Source of the DNA: Filobasidium wieringae
Lineage: Eukaryota; Basidiomycota; Tremellomycetes; Filobasidiales; Filobasidiaceae
DNA length: 64,000 nucleotides
Direction of reading: 5' to 3'
NCBI GenBank assembly: GCA_001600055.1
Contig: BCIV01000009.1
Span: 882,713-946,712 of the forward strand
A program made the position numbers and the translations under genes. The notes under the pieces were generated by a model. It had not been told where the DNA came from. It worked only from the letters and a program-made list of their open reading frames with translations, and searched no databases. Shown here in pieces: positions 54,952 to 64,000 of the stretch (its first letter is position 1; each line of letters starts with the position of its first letter).

Positions 54952-55791
54952 TCACCGCTTCCCATCTGATCTTTGTTGTACGAGACAAGATACCTGTTCT
55001 GCCCTTGTATGTAATTCCACATCCCCGTCCGAGTTACCGTCACGACCGAGCGATCTCAATCCATTCACTACACCCTCGCGATCCACCGTTCCAGATTCCT
55101 GACTCATCTTCCATTTCCCTTCGAGCCGATGTATCTCAACTTCTACACCCAAGATGGCCTTTTTGAGAACCCCGATGTACCCTTCCGGGGCATCTTTGAC
55201 CAGCCAGGCTTGTCCATCGTCCGTTCGATGCGGACCTGATCGAGACTCGCTTTCGTTTGTGAGAGCGTCGATTTGGTTGTCTAGGTAATCGGAAGTCTCT
55301 GAAGAACCAGGTGCATGCACGCGGATCTTGCCGTATGCTGCTACGCTAGCGTAATTCCAGGTTGGAACGACTTTGCCATCTTTCGGTTTCGATTCGACGT
55401 AATACGAGGGAGAGATGTAGTGATTCGCAGAGGAGGTGAAGATTACGGTGATTTCTTCTTCTAGGTAACCTCTTTCGTCCTTGGGTATATCAGAATTTCG
55501 AGCGAGGTCTAGGAGGATCTTGGCTTGAGGGTTTTGACGCGCTATATGTCCCCTGAGAGTACCGAGTTCCTCTGTGTCGGAAGGATCGTGTAGATGCAAG
55601 ACCCAAGGAAGGTGAGTAGTATGGATACGAGTATTTGGTGCATTTGATGTCTTGGTCGGAGGCACGGACGAGAGGGTCGCGGGCGTGAGAGAAGGGTCGA
55701 AAGCGGTGATGAGGATACCTAACTGAGTTTCTTGAATCATTTGACGAAGTGTAGGGATGTCATGTTCGGCGTGGACGGGTCGCAGGTACAT
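54952..55791 (-). CDS. PaiB-like FMN-binding split-barrel protein
   Basis: 279 residues in one exon. Begins MYLRPVHAEHDIPTLRQMIQ. Continues LGILITAFDPSL, then THLPWVLHLHD, ARQNPQAKILLDL, VIFTSSANHYISPSYYVESK, VPTWNYASVAAYGKIRV and APEGYIGVLKKAILGVEVEI. The order HLPF/HLPW, HxARxNP, YVSPxWY and VPTWNY is that of the PaiB / putative FMN-binding family (split-barrel fold). In Bacillus, PaiB is a negative regulator. Fungal members are of unknown role and often bind FMN or heme. No intron is present, and the family is mainly bacterial, so an old transfer is possible. Confidence 0.88.
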   Translation of the reverse strand: MYLRPVHAEHDIPTLRQMIQETQLGILITAFDPSLTPATLSSVPPTKTSNAPNTRIHTTHLPWVLHLHDPSDTEELGTLRGHIARQNPQAKILLDLARNSDIPKDERGYLEEEITVIFTSSANHYISPSYYVESKPKDGKVVPTWNYASVAAYGKIRVHAPGSSETSDYLDNQIDALTNESESRSGPHRTDDGQAWLVKDAPEGYIGVLKKAILGVEVEIHRLEGKWKMSQESGTVDREGVVNGLRSLGRDGNSDGDVELHTRAEQVSCLVQQRSDGKR

Positions 55792-56330
55792 CGTCGAACG
55801 GTTTAGTTATTATAGTTGGCCGTAGACAGGCAGACAGTAGCACCACACAGTTTCCAATCTGTTCGTTGTCAGTCAAGCAATCACTGAGATATAGTTGCTT
55901 CGAGTCAACCACCACTTGTAGCCAGCTTGACGAAATGTCACGTGATGAACGTCCGATCCGCGCTAACCAGGTAACCCACTGTCTACGTTGATCGAGTTCA
56001 AAGACCTTCTCCAGAATCTGTTCGGAAAGATACAGTAGGTACGCATGTCAGGGCATACTATGAGCTGGTGGAGAGGGGGCGGGTACAAGTCCGATCATGA
56101 ACCCGTAGCCATTCCTCAAAAGCTTCTGCTAGAGTCTTTTACTATAATCTGCCTTTTGACCTTCTCTGAATGCCTTGGTGAGGGCCGTGTATGTTGCACG
56201 ATATACGGGCATACTCTGATATCGGAGGACCCGAACTTGCAAATCAGATCGATAGAAGTTGCCTTTTTTACTGTAAGGCTACCTTTTTTCTTGTCAATCA
56301 TTTACTTCAGCTGTATCCGCTTTAATACTA
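55792..56330. other. Intergenic region, nothing recognised
   Basis: Upstream of the PaiB-like gene, with weak plus-strand open frames only. No feature supported. Confidence 0.45.
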
Positions 56331-56829
56331 TGGAGGACGTGACTGACACATCCTGGTTTGGCTACACCGATGGCGTCGATGTTCCATCAGTCGATATCCC
56401 GCAGTCGTGTTATATAACGATTTGCCCCTGCCGATCCCCATCATTTTCAAATCGCACGATATGACATATGACCATACAGCTTGCCATTTAGTACTAGCCG
56501 CTGTACCAATCTTGACGGGTAGGACCTGTGTACACCCCGAATTCCTGAACACGTTCGAAAATCAGCAGATGTCGCAGTCGTCTACTCAATCGCCTATATT
56601 CGAATCTAGTGGTCTATCGACACAGTCTGTCATCGGACGAGCTGATAAGCGTGATGATACTATCGCTTGTGAATCCTCTTCACGTACTGGGAGACCGCCG
56701 TCAGAATACGATCCTCATTTTCAGCTTATCGCCGTCGACAATCTCGTCCCTTCGATCCAAAAGCTCCTTCATGTCCCATGGACAGCTCACATATCTTCCT
56801 CCCAACCATTCACGTCTCTCCGAAGCTAG
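56331..56829 (+). pseudogene. Possible small gene relic, plus strand
   Basis: A short open frame from an ATG at 56331 (MEDVTDTSWFGYTDGVDV, then PSVDIPQSC) overlaps a second frame (NDLPLPIPIIFKSHDMTYDH, HLVLAAVPILTG, CVHPEFLNTFENQQMSQ) reaching 56829. The protein-like text switches frame at about 56410. This could be a degraded gene or chance. Its last 130 bases lie antisense to the SDR gene. No homology recognised. Confidence 0.22.
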
Positions 56830-57606
56830 CCATACGATCGTATCCCCAGCGATCTCTGGTTGATGAGGTAGCTTGTTTCGCAATTCCTCAGGTTCGTTGA
56901 TCGTGATTTGCGTTTTGATAGCACCCGGATTCACGCAATATGCAACCAGGCCTCGATCGGCGAGATCTAGTTGCATCGATTCGGTCCATCGTAGGATGGC
57001 GAGTTTGGAACTGCGATAGTTGGCACTGCCTGGTCGAGCCGTGAGAGCGCCTGAGGAGGATACGTTGACCATGGTGCAAAGTCCGTAATGATGTTTGCGG
57101 GTAGAAAATAAGAGTGGAAGGAAGGTTCTAGCCATGTTGAGCATTCCGTGGATATTGACCTCCCATGTTCTCCATTCTACCGCAGGATCGGCATCCAGGA
57201 TATTGCCATAAGGTTCCATATGAGCGGCATTATTGACCAGAACGTCAAGACGACCTTGTAAAGCTTCAGAGATCGTCTGCTTCATTCGATGAACCTCATC
57301 TTCGTCCCTAATATCGCATTGGCATGATAAAACATTGGGTGCGACCCTGCCTGCCTGTTTGGCTGCTTCCGTCAGCTTGTTCAAGAGTTTCTCGGGCGTT
57401 TTGTGAAGATCGACCAGGACGATGGCCGAAGCTCCTGCTCGTGCAAAAGCCATTGCTGTAGCGTATCCCACTCCATCTTCTAGAGCTGCACCGGTGACCA
57501 GTGCGTGTCTGCCGACAAGATCGAGAGACGTGGGGGATATAAAGTCGTAGCTCTTTGCATGCGTTGTCGAAATGAAATCACGTCGACGATCGGGTTGTCG
57601 GGTCAT
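56701..57606 (-). CDS. Short-chain dehydrogenase/reductase (SDR)
   Basis: NAD(P)-dependent oxidoreductase, 301 residues, no intron. The cofactor motif is ALVTGAALEDGVGYATAMAF. DVLVNNAAHM carries the NNA motif. TMVNVSSSGALTARPGSANY holds the catalytic Ser and Tyr, and RSSKLAILRWTES holds the Lys of YxxxK. VAYCVNPGAIKTQ is the usual PG segment. The C-terminal part GDTIVWLASERREWLGGRYV matches classical SDRs. The N-terminal 30 residues (QPDRRRDFISTTHAKSYDFI) extend beyond the usual start. Substrate unknown. Confidence 0.9.
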   Translation of the reverse strand: MTRQPDRRRDFISTTHAKSYDFISPTSLDLVGRHALVTGAALEDGVGYATAMAFARAGASAIVLVDLHKTPEKLLNKLTEAAKQAGRVAPNVLSCQCDIRDEDEVHRMKQTISEALQGRLDVLVNNAAHMEPYGNILDADPAVEWRTWEVNIHGMLNMARTFLPLLFSTRKHHYGLCTMVNVSSSGALTARPGSANYRSSKLAILRWTESMQLDLADRGLVAYCVNPGAIKTQITINEPEELRNKLPHQPEIAGDTIVWLASERREWLGGRYVSCPWDMKELLDRRDEIVDGDKLKMRIVF

Positions 57607-57978
57607 GACGATCGTTAAAGCTGCTGAGTCTGCTGTTTACCGACATTGTTGATGCCTGAAGGTTGCTTGCACTATGCATATAAGAATGGCTAGGAGGACA
57701 ATGCCTGCCAGTTGCCAGTCGCCAGGCTAAGACGCGAACGGAAGAGACGATAGCGGACGGTCAGCGCTCGGATTCAGCTCGGGCACAACGCATACGAGTA
57801 GCCGCCAACCCTTTGATAGGTCATCTCCCTGAGATCAAGTTATGCCTTGACCTGAATCATGTCAGCTTGAACCAGCGAGCGTACGTTTCAGCGAGGACTT
57901 AAATCAAAGCTTGACCGTATCTTCATCAGTCAAGCCGTATCACTCTGGTGCAGCACCATAACTCGGCTGGTATTGTCG
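57607..57978. other. Divergent intergenic region, nothing recognised
   Basis: 372 bases between the SDR start and the hypothetical gene on the plus strand. No confident promoter element. Confidence 0.45.
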
Positions 57979-58670
57979 CGATGTTCCGCGATAGCCGACA
58001 TCCTTCGCCAGACTCTCAGTTTGTTCCAGCATTATCATCGAGTACCGTTATCAACGTTTCCCCCGCAACGGCGAGACGAGCCGTATGTTACAAGAGGTTG
58101 CGAGAATCTCTCAAGCGTGCTGAGTTTCACCTTATAATTAGTTTCTGAAATTGATCATCGGATCAGACGACAGTAATTCTTACTTGGAATCGGTACAGCC
58201 TTTCGACCGACCCCTCAACCCTATCGATGATCCGTACCTGTCAAATTCGGACGGAGTTCAGCCACTTCCGGGTACGCGTGTAGCGATTCGGCTCAAAGGA
58301 TATCGGCAGACGTTTGAGGGGATCATATCGGTATGCACGATTGATCGACCGGTTTCGCATATCATACCCTGAGTCTCGATTTGTCGGTATATTCGGTATA
58401 GGTCAATTCGCCGACCTTTTTCGAACTGCAAGAAAAAACATACCCCTGGGCTACGGAAGAAGAGTTCGCTTTCCATGGGCCACAGGATTCGCGTCTAACA
58501 ACCTTTCAGCATACTATTAGTTTCAAACAAAACTTTGACGGGGATACTCAGGAACTTTGCTCTAGGGTTGAATCATTCGCAGAAGAGTTCAAAGCCATAT
58601 GCGAACGACTGGAGCGGGTGAGCGTGGCGTCACTATGACCGTAAGCATATCTAATAGCTGGCACCTCTTC
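57979..58670 (+). CDS. Hypothetical small protein, spliced
   Basis: Candidate gene of about 190 residues. Exon 1 gives SPDSQFVPALSSSTVINVSP and ATARR. A second exon reads DDSNSYLESVQPFDRPLNPI, DDPYLSNSDGVQPLPG and TRVAIRLKGYRQTFEGIIS. After a GTATGC intron (about 58330-58400) it continues NSPTFFELQEKTYPWATEEE, FAFHGPQDSRLTTFQHTI and ELCSRVESFAEEFKAICERL, and stops soon after. The last junction is good, while the first needs an uncommon GTTACA donor. The end coordinate is approximate. No known family is recognised. The reading is acidic and protein-like, with a likely C-terminal helix. Confidence 0.4.
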
Positions 58671-58746
58671 CAGCTCTCCCCCTGATCCCACGAAACATGG
58701 AATTCTGTACCACGATCGATGCTAATGAGAATATCATGGTGTCACA

Positions 58747-59310
58747 GTGCGAAGACGTACACCAGTCCAGCTCTCAGTCGTTGGTCAAGGAGCCGTCGGA
58801 AGACACGCTCCCCCCAAAGGATCTTTGATCACGGACATGGACATGAAAGCGTCCAGCCGTCCCAGGTTGGCCGTCCTTGACCACAACCCAAGACCGAAGT
58901 TACAACTCCTTGAAGCAAACAGCCGGATCGTCATAGACGGACTGGAGCACGTTGAATCGCTGAGGATATGTCGAAGGGATAACAAACCCGTGAAAGATGA
59001 TCCTGGTCGTACACATCGAAGGTGGATCCTTTCTTCATCCATAGAGCAAAGTACAATAGGGAGATGCACTGAAATACTGGGGCCGACGGGATGTAAAGCA
59101 GCGTTTATGTTCGAACGAATGACCGAATCGAGGGAACCTGCCATGAAGATGGGTCAGCAGTTCCTAGTTCGGGTCTGCGATACATGCTTGTTGGCTTGGC
59201 AGGAAGACAGAAGTCCCCCGCGAGGAAGTATGATCGTTGAGATCCGATATATCACTCCAAGTGTAGTGCTACTTATTGAATTCTCTGCTGGCCGAGTCGA
59301 GCGGGACTGA
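58747..59310 (+). CDS. Hypothetical protein, unrecognised
   Basis: A 187-codon open frame with two Cys pairs (SLRICRRDNK, RVCDTCLLAW), ILGPTGCKAAFMFERM and a hydrophobic end (ITPSVVLLIEFSAG). An overlapping frame is also protein-like at the start (SSSQSLVKEPSEDTLPP), so the true exon structure is unclear. No family recognised. Confidence 0.3.
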   Translation: MRRRTPVQLSVVGQGAVGRHAPPKGSLITDMDMKASSRPRLAVLDHNPRPKLQLLEANSRIVIDGLEHVESLRICRRDNKPVKDDPGRTHRRWILSSSIEQSTIGRCTEILGPTGCKAAFMFERMTESREPAMKMGQQFLVRVCDTCLLAWQEDRSPPRGSMIVEIRYITPSVVLLIEFSAGRVERD

Positions 59311-60150
59311 GGATCAGGTCGTCCATAGCGGAACTCCGATAGCTTCGGTAATTCACGTAGGTCGCTTTAACCGCTTCCAGGTCGCTGGCCTGGGTCGGCT
59401 AAAGCTCGACCTTGATAGTTTCGATGTTTATGCCTAAATGATCGATCGATTGTTGATAAAGTGCTGGGAACGGGAAATCGTGTAACTGATCCTGATCTCT
59501 TTCAAGTTCGATTAGTCGCTGACTTCAGGTAGGTCTCGGCTTGTGATGATGCTGATCTCAGACCGAGTAGTGCTTGGCAGGACTCGAGAAACCGGGGGAG
59601 CATTTCTTTGCCTTCGCCTTGTGGATGGTATAGATCGCCGATCGAGTCTGGCTAGTCACGAGGAACAGAGCGAATAGGTTCGAATCGAATGGCGAAAGAG
59701 GACATTTCGAACCGGTTCCAGTTGCGCATGTAAGGAACGAGACGATCAAGTCGAATCAAGTGAGGGTACGAGGTAGATAGGGAGAAGGTAATGCTGAGGC
59801 GAGAGTTCATAGTAAGGTATGACAAGCAGCGCGAGCAGAGCACATGATCTCGCATATCCGAGCCTGACATCTAAACGATCCAGTGCACCTGCCTCAGCCT
59901 GGCCATATCTATTCCGTAGTCTCGATTACTTCCCATCCATCCGTTCCCTCTGCACCTTCACTTTACCACTAGTCGAGTCAGTGATTGTCGTATGGATCCG
60001 AGCCAAGTTGGTGACTTCGATCGTCATCTTGCGACAGTAAATCACTAGGTCACCGCAAGCTAAAGTGAGGTCGATAGATAGCTAGGTAGGTCTACTTGGT
60101 TAGTCGTGTTCCAATCACAAAACGGGAATCTTGAACTCCAGGGCAGAAGA
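59311..60150. other. Intergenic region, nothing recognised
   Basis: About 840 bases upstream of the FunK1 kinase gene. No gene, tRNA or repeat that can be supported. Confidence 0.5.
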
Positions 60151-62736
60151 ATGATTCGGACTTCACTTCGTACGCAAGATCACATCATAACATACCAGCC
60201 GATTGCTTCTCTACCACTAGACAAGTTGGGGGATGAGATCGAAAACGACATCCGTGGATCAGGTAGGGATCTCGAACTTTATGATCTACTGCGAGTTCGG
60301 TGGAGTGCAACGTCTACACCCGAGGCTGCTGAACTAGTAAATGCGAGGGTCAAGAACCTAAGATCGTCGCAGGTAAGAAGCACGAATCAGCCCGGGCCTT
60401 CGCCTTCATCCCCGCTCCGACGGGCTCGGTCAGACCGTAACAAAAGTTTGGGGGTGGAGTCTTTGTTAAAAACCGGCTCCCTATATGCTCATACCATTGA
60501 ACGCAACATTTGGGCGGACACTAGAGGCCGGTTTCGTCCTGACTTCGTCCATTTGCAGTACAAGCCAATCGACAAGGACAAATTCAATCGAGCAGTCGCT
60601 GTTTGGAAGCAACAGTCGCCCGCCCTAGTCCAGTACACAAATAGCAACGATATCAGGCCTACTGAAAACGAATATACGCGGAGATTCTGTAATCTTGCGA
60701 ATCGCACAGCCGATATCATCCACGGTGTTGGGAAAGGAGCTCGCTTAGCATTTGGGGATAGGGAGCTCGACCGCAATAGCTCCCTTGTCTTCCATGAAGG
60801 TCACGGGGGAGACTGGACAGCCGAGGGAAATAAGGTCAAGCCGGATATTCTTGCAATGGACCCGAACAAAGTAGACCCAGACCCCGCCAACTGGATAGAC
60901 GTGTGGCTTGTGGCCGAAGCGAAACTGAGGGGAAGAACTGACATGAAATCGTCGGACCCAAACCCTGCCGAGAACATTGTTCCAAGAAATTTGTACTATC
61001 AGGTAAGCGCCTTGTGTTCACCTGCTCACTGCATTTGTCTGATTTGCTTCCCTACTCCTTTCGATCTTTCAGAGCGTGCTGGTCAGGAATCACCCCGTAA
61101 CAGGAACGATACACACCATCACGCTAGCAGGCCCGTATATTCGACTATGGATTGTAGATGCATTCGTATTCGCTACATCCCGGCTATTTGAGATAGGACA
61201 CTCTAATCATGCTCATGAAATCGTTAGCGTTCTTGCATACTTGCTGTCGCCGCTTCGAACCGGTCCGGAAAGGTGGCAACCGCACGAGAAGAAGATTTCC
61301 GTTTACTCGAACCGTGACAGCAAAGAAGTCCAGCACTGGAACTTGTCCGAGCAGGTATCTTGGTTGGACGTGCGTACCGGCGTATCTGCTCCTCGAACGG
61401 CTGTCTGTGCAACCAAGGCGAAGACAGCCAAACAACCTGAAGAACAGTGGATCATTCTTAAAGTCCTCTGGATGACAATGCAAGCAATGTGGCACGAGAT
61501 CGAGATGTTAAAGTATCTCCATGGGTCTGCGACACCCGGAGTAGATGCTCTTCGTCTGGCTCAAGCGCCGATTGCAGAAGAGAATATAGATCCCCGTGTG
61601 ATTGCTTGTCTGCCAAGAGCTGTCGGCCTTGTGAAAGAGTTACTTGACCGACCCATGGAGACGCAGGATCACCACTATCAAACCGAAGGTCTCAGTCTTC
61701 CCACACACAAACTTCAACTCACTGCCATTGTCATGTCGGGTACCCTCGGTAAAACTTTGCCGTCAAAGCCTGATGGATTCGGTATCCGAAAGTGGACGCG
61801 GGTGATGAAAGGGGTCTTCGAGTCGCTTTGGCATACATCCAGCAGAGGTATGCATTACCGCGATATTAATTCGGGGAACATCATGTGGATCGAAGATACG
61901 GTTTCAGGTGAAGTGATCGGCTGGCTCATAGATTACGGAAATGTTCGGTACCTGAATCAAAATCGTCTGGAACCACGAGGTGACGATGTGAATGGTGTTA
62001 TGTTGCTGTGCGAAGATGATGCACGATCAATCACTAGGCTTTTTCAAAGCATTTCCTCGCTCGAGGCTACAGCAATAACGTCCGAGTACATCAGTAACGC
62101 AGAAAAACTCAAGTTAGCTCTAAAGATACACGAGGAAAAAGTTCGCCGGGCAGAGGAGGGAGCGCAAGTAGAGAAGACCAGGAACTTGCTTCACCTTGAG
62201 GATGCTGTTTGGAAACAGATTGAGCAAGCCAAGAAGCTGCCACATCGCTATGTCGATGACCTTGAATCTGGCTTATATTGTTTCTTATACATGGTAGGTC
62301 TCAACAGTTTGGCACGTCACATAAGCATGGATATTGATTCAATGAGACAGGTCCATGAGGTTACGCAATCAGAGGATCTGATCAACCTCAACCAAGCTCT
62401 TTCTTCACTAGAAAGCAAACGCAAGCAATGGGACGGGCGGCTCTACAAGGTGAGGCAGGTTTGGACGGACGACTTTACAAGAAATCCTACTGATGTGTAC
62501 ATATGGGAATTGGTAATATTCACCAGTATCTAGACGTCACACTCGAGGTGTGTGAAGTTTGGAAGGACCTGATAGACGATCTCGTCACGCTAGTTTGAAA
62601 CGCTCAGCTGGCACTTGCAGAGCTCCAGCACGATATCTCTCCTGAAATGACCGCGATCGAAAGCCAATGTTTCTACGACTGCATCCGACTGATAGACTCG
62701 GTACTGCCTCGGTTACCAGAGGATGGTTTCGTTTGA
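60151..62736 (+). CDS. FunK1-type fungal protein kinase with PD...ExK motif in the N-terminal half
   Basis: About 820 residues in three exons. The ATG at 60151 begins MIRTSLRTQDHIITY. The N-terminal half contains IERNIWADTRGRFRPDF, NEYTRRFCNLANRTADIIHG, then KPDILAMDP (60838-60864) and WIDVWLVAEAKLRG (about 60892-60930), a PD...ExK arrangement. After an intron (about 61003-61072) the kinase part reads LVRNHPVTGTIHTI then TLAGPYIRLWIVDAFVFATS, as in FunK1 proteins. The catalytic loop is GMHYRDINSGNIMW and the metal-binding segment is GWLIDYGNVRYLN. The last intron replaces the apparent stop near 62533 and adds LLALAELQHDISPEMTAIES to a final stop at 62736. FunK1 kinases form expanded families in mushrooms; their substrates are unknown. 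Catalytic Asp and metal Asp are both present, so it should be active. Confidence 0.8.
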
Positions 62737-64000
62737 GAAAGTAAGTTTACTTGACTGCCAAAGACAAGGATACACTTGAGCGGCGCAATTTACTAGCCAG
62801 GTACTACGCACAAGGCTCTGTTGGCTCGCAAATCTGCTTGTTTGGCTCCAAGAGTCGGGGTTTCTTTTACAAGAACAACTAGGCTCAAATCAATAATGGA
62901 CCGTGGCGCTATCTCATCCAGATCTCGCCAATCGCCACGCAAACGTAGGGCTACAATCGATAGGCCCGAAAGTCTCGCTCTTTATGGATGTACTGTCAAG
63001 ATTGCGTGAGCGGTAGTTATGAGTACGAAGCACTATCACAGCCGTGACAGGGATCTGTCAGGTTCCAGAAAGATCCAGCTCAAGCTCAACACACGAACCA
63101 AGAATACGACATGAATATTCGCATAAAGGACTTGCAACTCGTCCATCAGACGGAAAGCGAGAGACTTCTGGATTGAGAGCAAATTGTAGAGACACCCTGA
63201 CTGCTATTTGAATCTGTGAGATATCCAGATCGATCAACGGACTGAGCCATTCCAGCTATGATGTTCATGACAAGGCACCTCAAACGTGCGCACACATGGC
63301 AAGTCACGTTCTCAGCTAATCATCACATCATCAGGAGCGATCTACAAGTGTGTCTGTCGTCAGTTGCTCACACTGGGCGAGGGTGGTAAATTCTATGTAA
63401 TGTGATCAGTAGGTAGATTTTTTTGTTTTTGAGGTTAGAACATGGTGTAGTACAGTAGAGAGTGTCTAGTTACAAGGTGTATTCGATTCCTAGCTATTCA
63501 GACAAGTCATGCACCTTGTACATCACATCCTCCTGTTTCCTCACGCTTCAAAGTGCCTGAAAGGGTTAGGGGTTAATAGTTTAAATCCCGTCAAAACTTT
63601 CCTGCTATAAAGATTCCCCGCTCAGATTCCGCAAAACTGACACTCGAACAGCCACTTGAGAGGAAGGCCCGTCGATAACTCCTTCAAACAGGGTTATAGG
63701 GAGGTTCCGGGGGCGGGGGTTTTTGCAACCTCATGTAAACCAAACATGTTAGGTATGTCCAAATGCGCATTTTTTTCAGCTCTCGGAATATACCAAAAGT
63801 TTCTTGGAGAATCGTAAACTGATGGCGCTAGGGCCAATAAACCCCGTTTTTGAGCGCAATTTTGAAAAAAAAAAGTTAAAGATGGACCGAAATGTAACGT
63901 CTGGAAATGCACTCTAATGGCTAAATTTTAAATTTCATTTTTTTTTTCGGACATGACTTGTGAAATTTCACTCGCAAAGCTGAACTCAATGGCTAGAACA
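62737..64000. other. Gene-free right edge, AT-rich with homopolymer runs
   Basis: 1.26 kb without a supported gene. A 62-codon open frame at 62821-63009 has no recognisable content. From about 63400 the sequence becomes AT-rich, with runs of ten A (about 63866-63876) and long T tracts (63768-63775, 63938-63948). The segments TAATGGCTAAA and TCAATGGCTAGA near 63915 and 63988 look like imperfect repeats. This could be the edge of a mobile element or a subtelomere-like zone. Confidence 0.4.

Noticed and set aside
59670..59695. A GGTTCGAATC match to a tRNA B box
   Set aside because: The flanking bases cannot pair as a T stem, and no A box or acceptor stem is found at the right distance.
1..64000. 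CRISPR arrays, prokaryotic operons or prophage
   Set aside because: No regularly spaced direct repeats of CRISPR type. Gene structure with spliceosomal introns and eukaryotic families rules out a bacterial or phage origin.

Overview
The window is nuclear DNA of an intron-rich fungus, most likely a basidiomycete yeast or jelly fungus of the Tremellomycetes. The genes are split by many short introns of about 45-80 bases with GT...AG ends. TATA boxes lie 70-160 bases upstream of several starts. Several proteins belong to fungal or Cryptococcus-like families: a CPL1-domain secreted protein, a BIM1-like copper-domain protein, an APSES factor, a Zn2Cys6 factor and a FunK1 kinase. The taxonomic placement is an inference from gene content. 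All multi-exon models were built by eye from splice consensus and reading frame.

Left part (1-15765): a class-V aminotransferase running off the left edge; a half-size ABCG transporter transcribed divergently from it; a BIM1/X325-like surface protein; HSP12; an MBF-type APSES factor; the spliceosomal protein PRP4; and a small Tim17-like membrane protein. Middle (15766-24000): two related F-box/LRR-like genes in tandem, each broken by one lesion, then 2 kb without a gene and a secreted GH128 beta-glucanase.

24000-38053: a secreted CPL1-domain protein, a tandem bromodomain protein (RSC4-like), a PARP-type zinc-finger protein with a lysine-rich tail built from duplicated exons, a long intronless helical protein with a mitochondrial-type N-terminus, and the spliceosomal HAT protein SYF1. 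38258-48115: a histidine phosphatase, then a run that looks like a small catabolic module (NmrA-like oxidoreductase, SGNH esterase, alpha/beta hydrolase, RidA deaminase, Zn2Cys6 regulator). RidA has a TATA box and, just upstream of it, a triple TCGCGGA repeat that could be a regulator site.

48519-57606: a glycogen-binding-domain protein with a long disordered tail and a GC-AG intron, a catalase, a PaiB-like FMN-binding protein and an SDR oxidoreductase. The last 6.4 kb looks accessory: two weak hypothetical genes, a large FunK1-type kinase whose N-terminal half carries a PD...ExK nuclease-like motif, and 1.26 kb of gene-free, increasingly AT-rich sequence. No tRNA, rRNA, CRISPR array or intact transposon was recognised.
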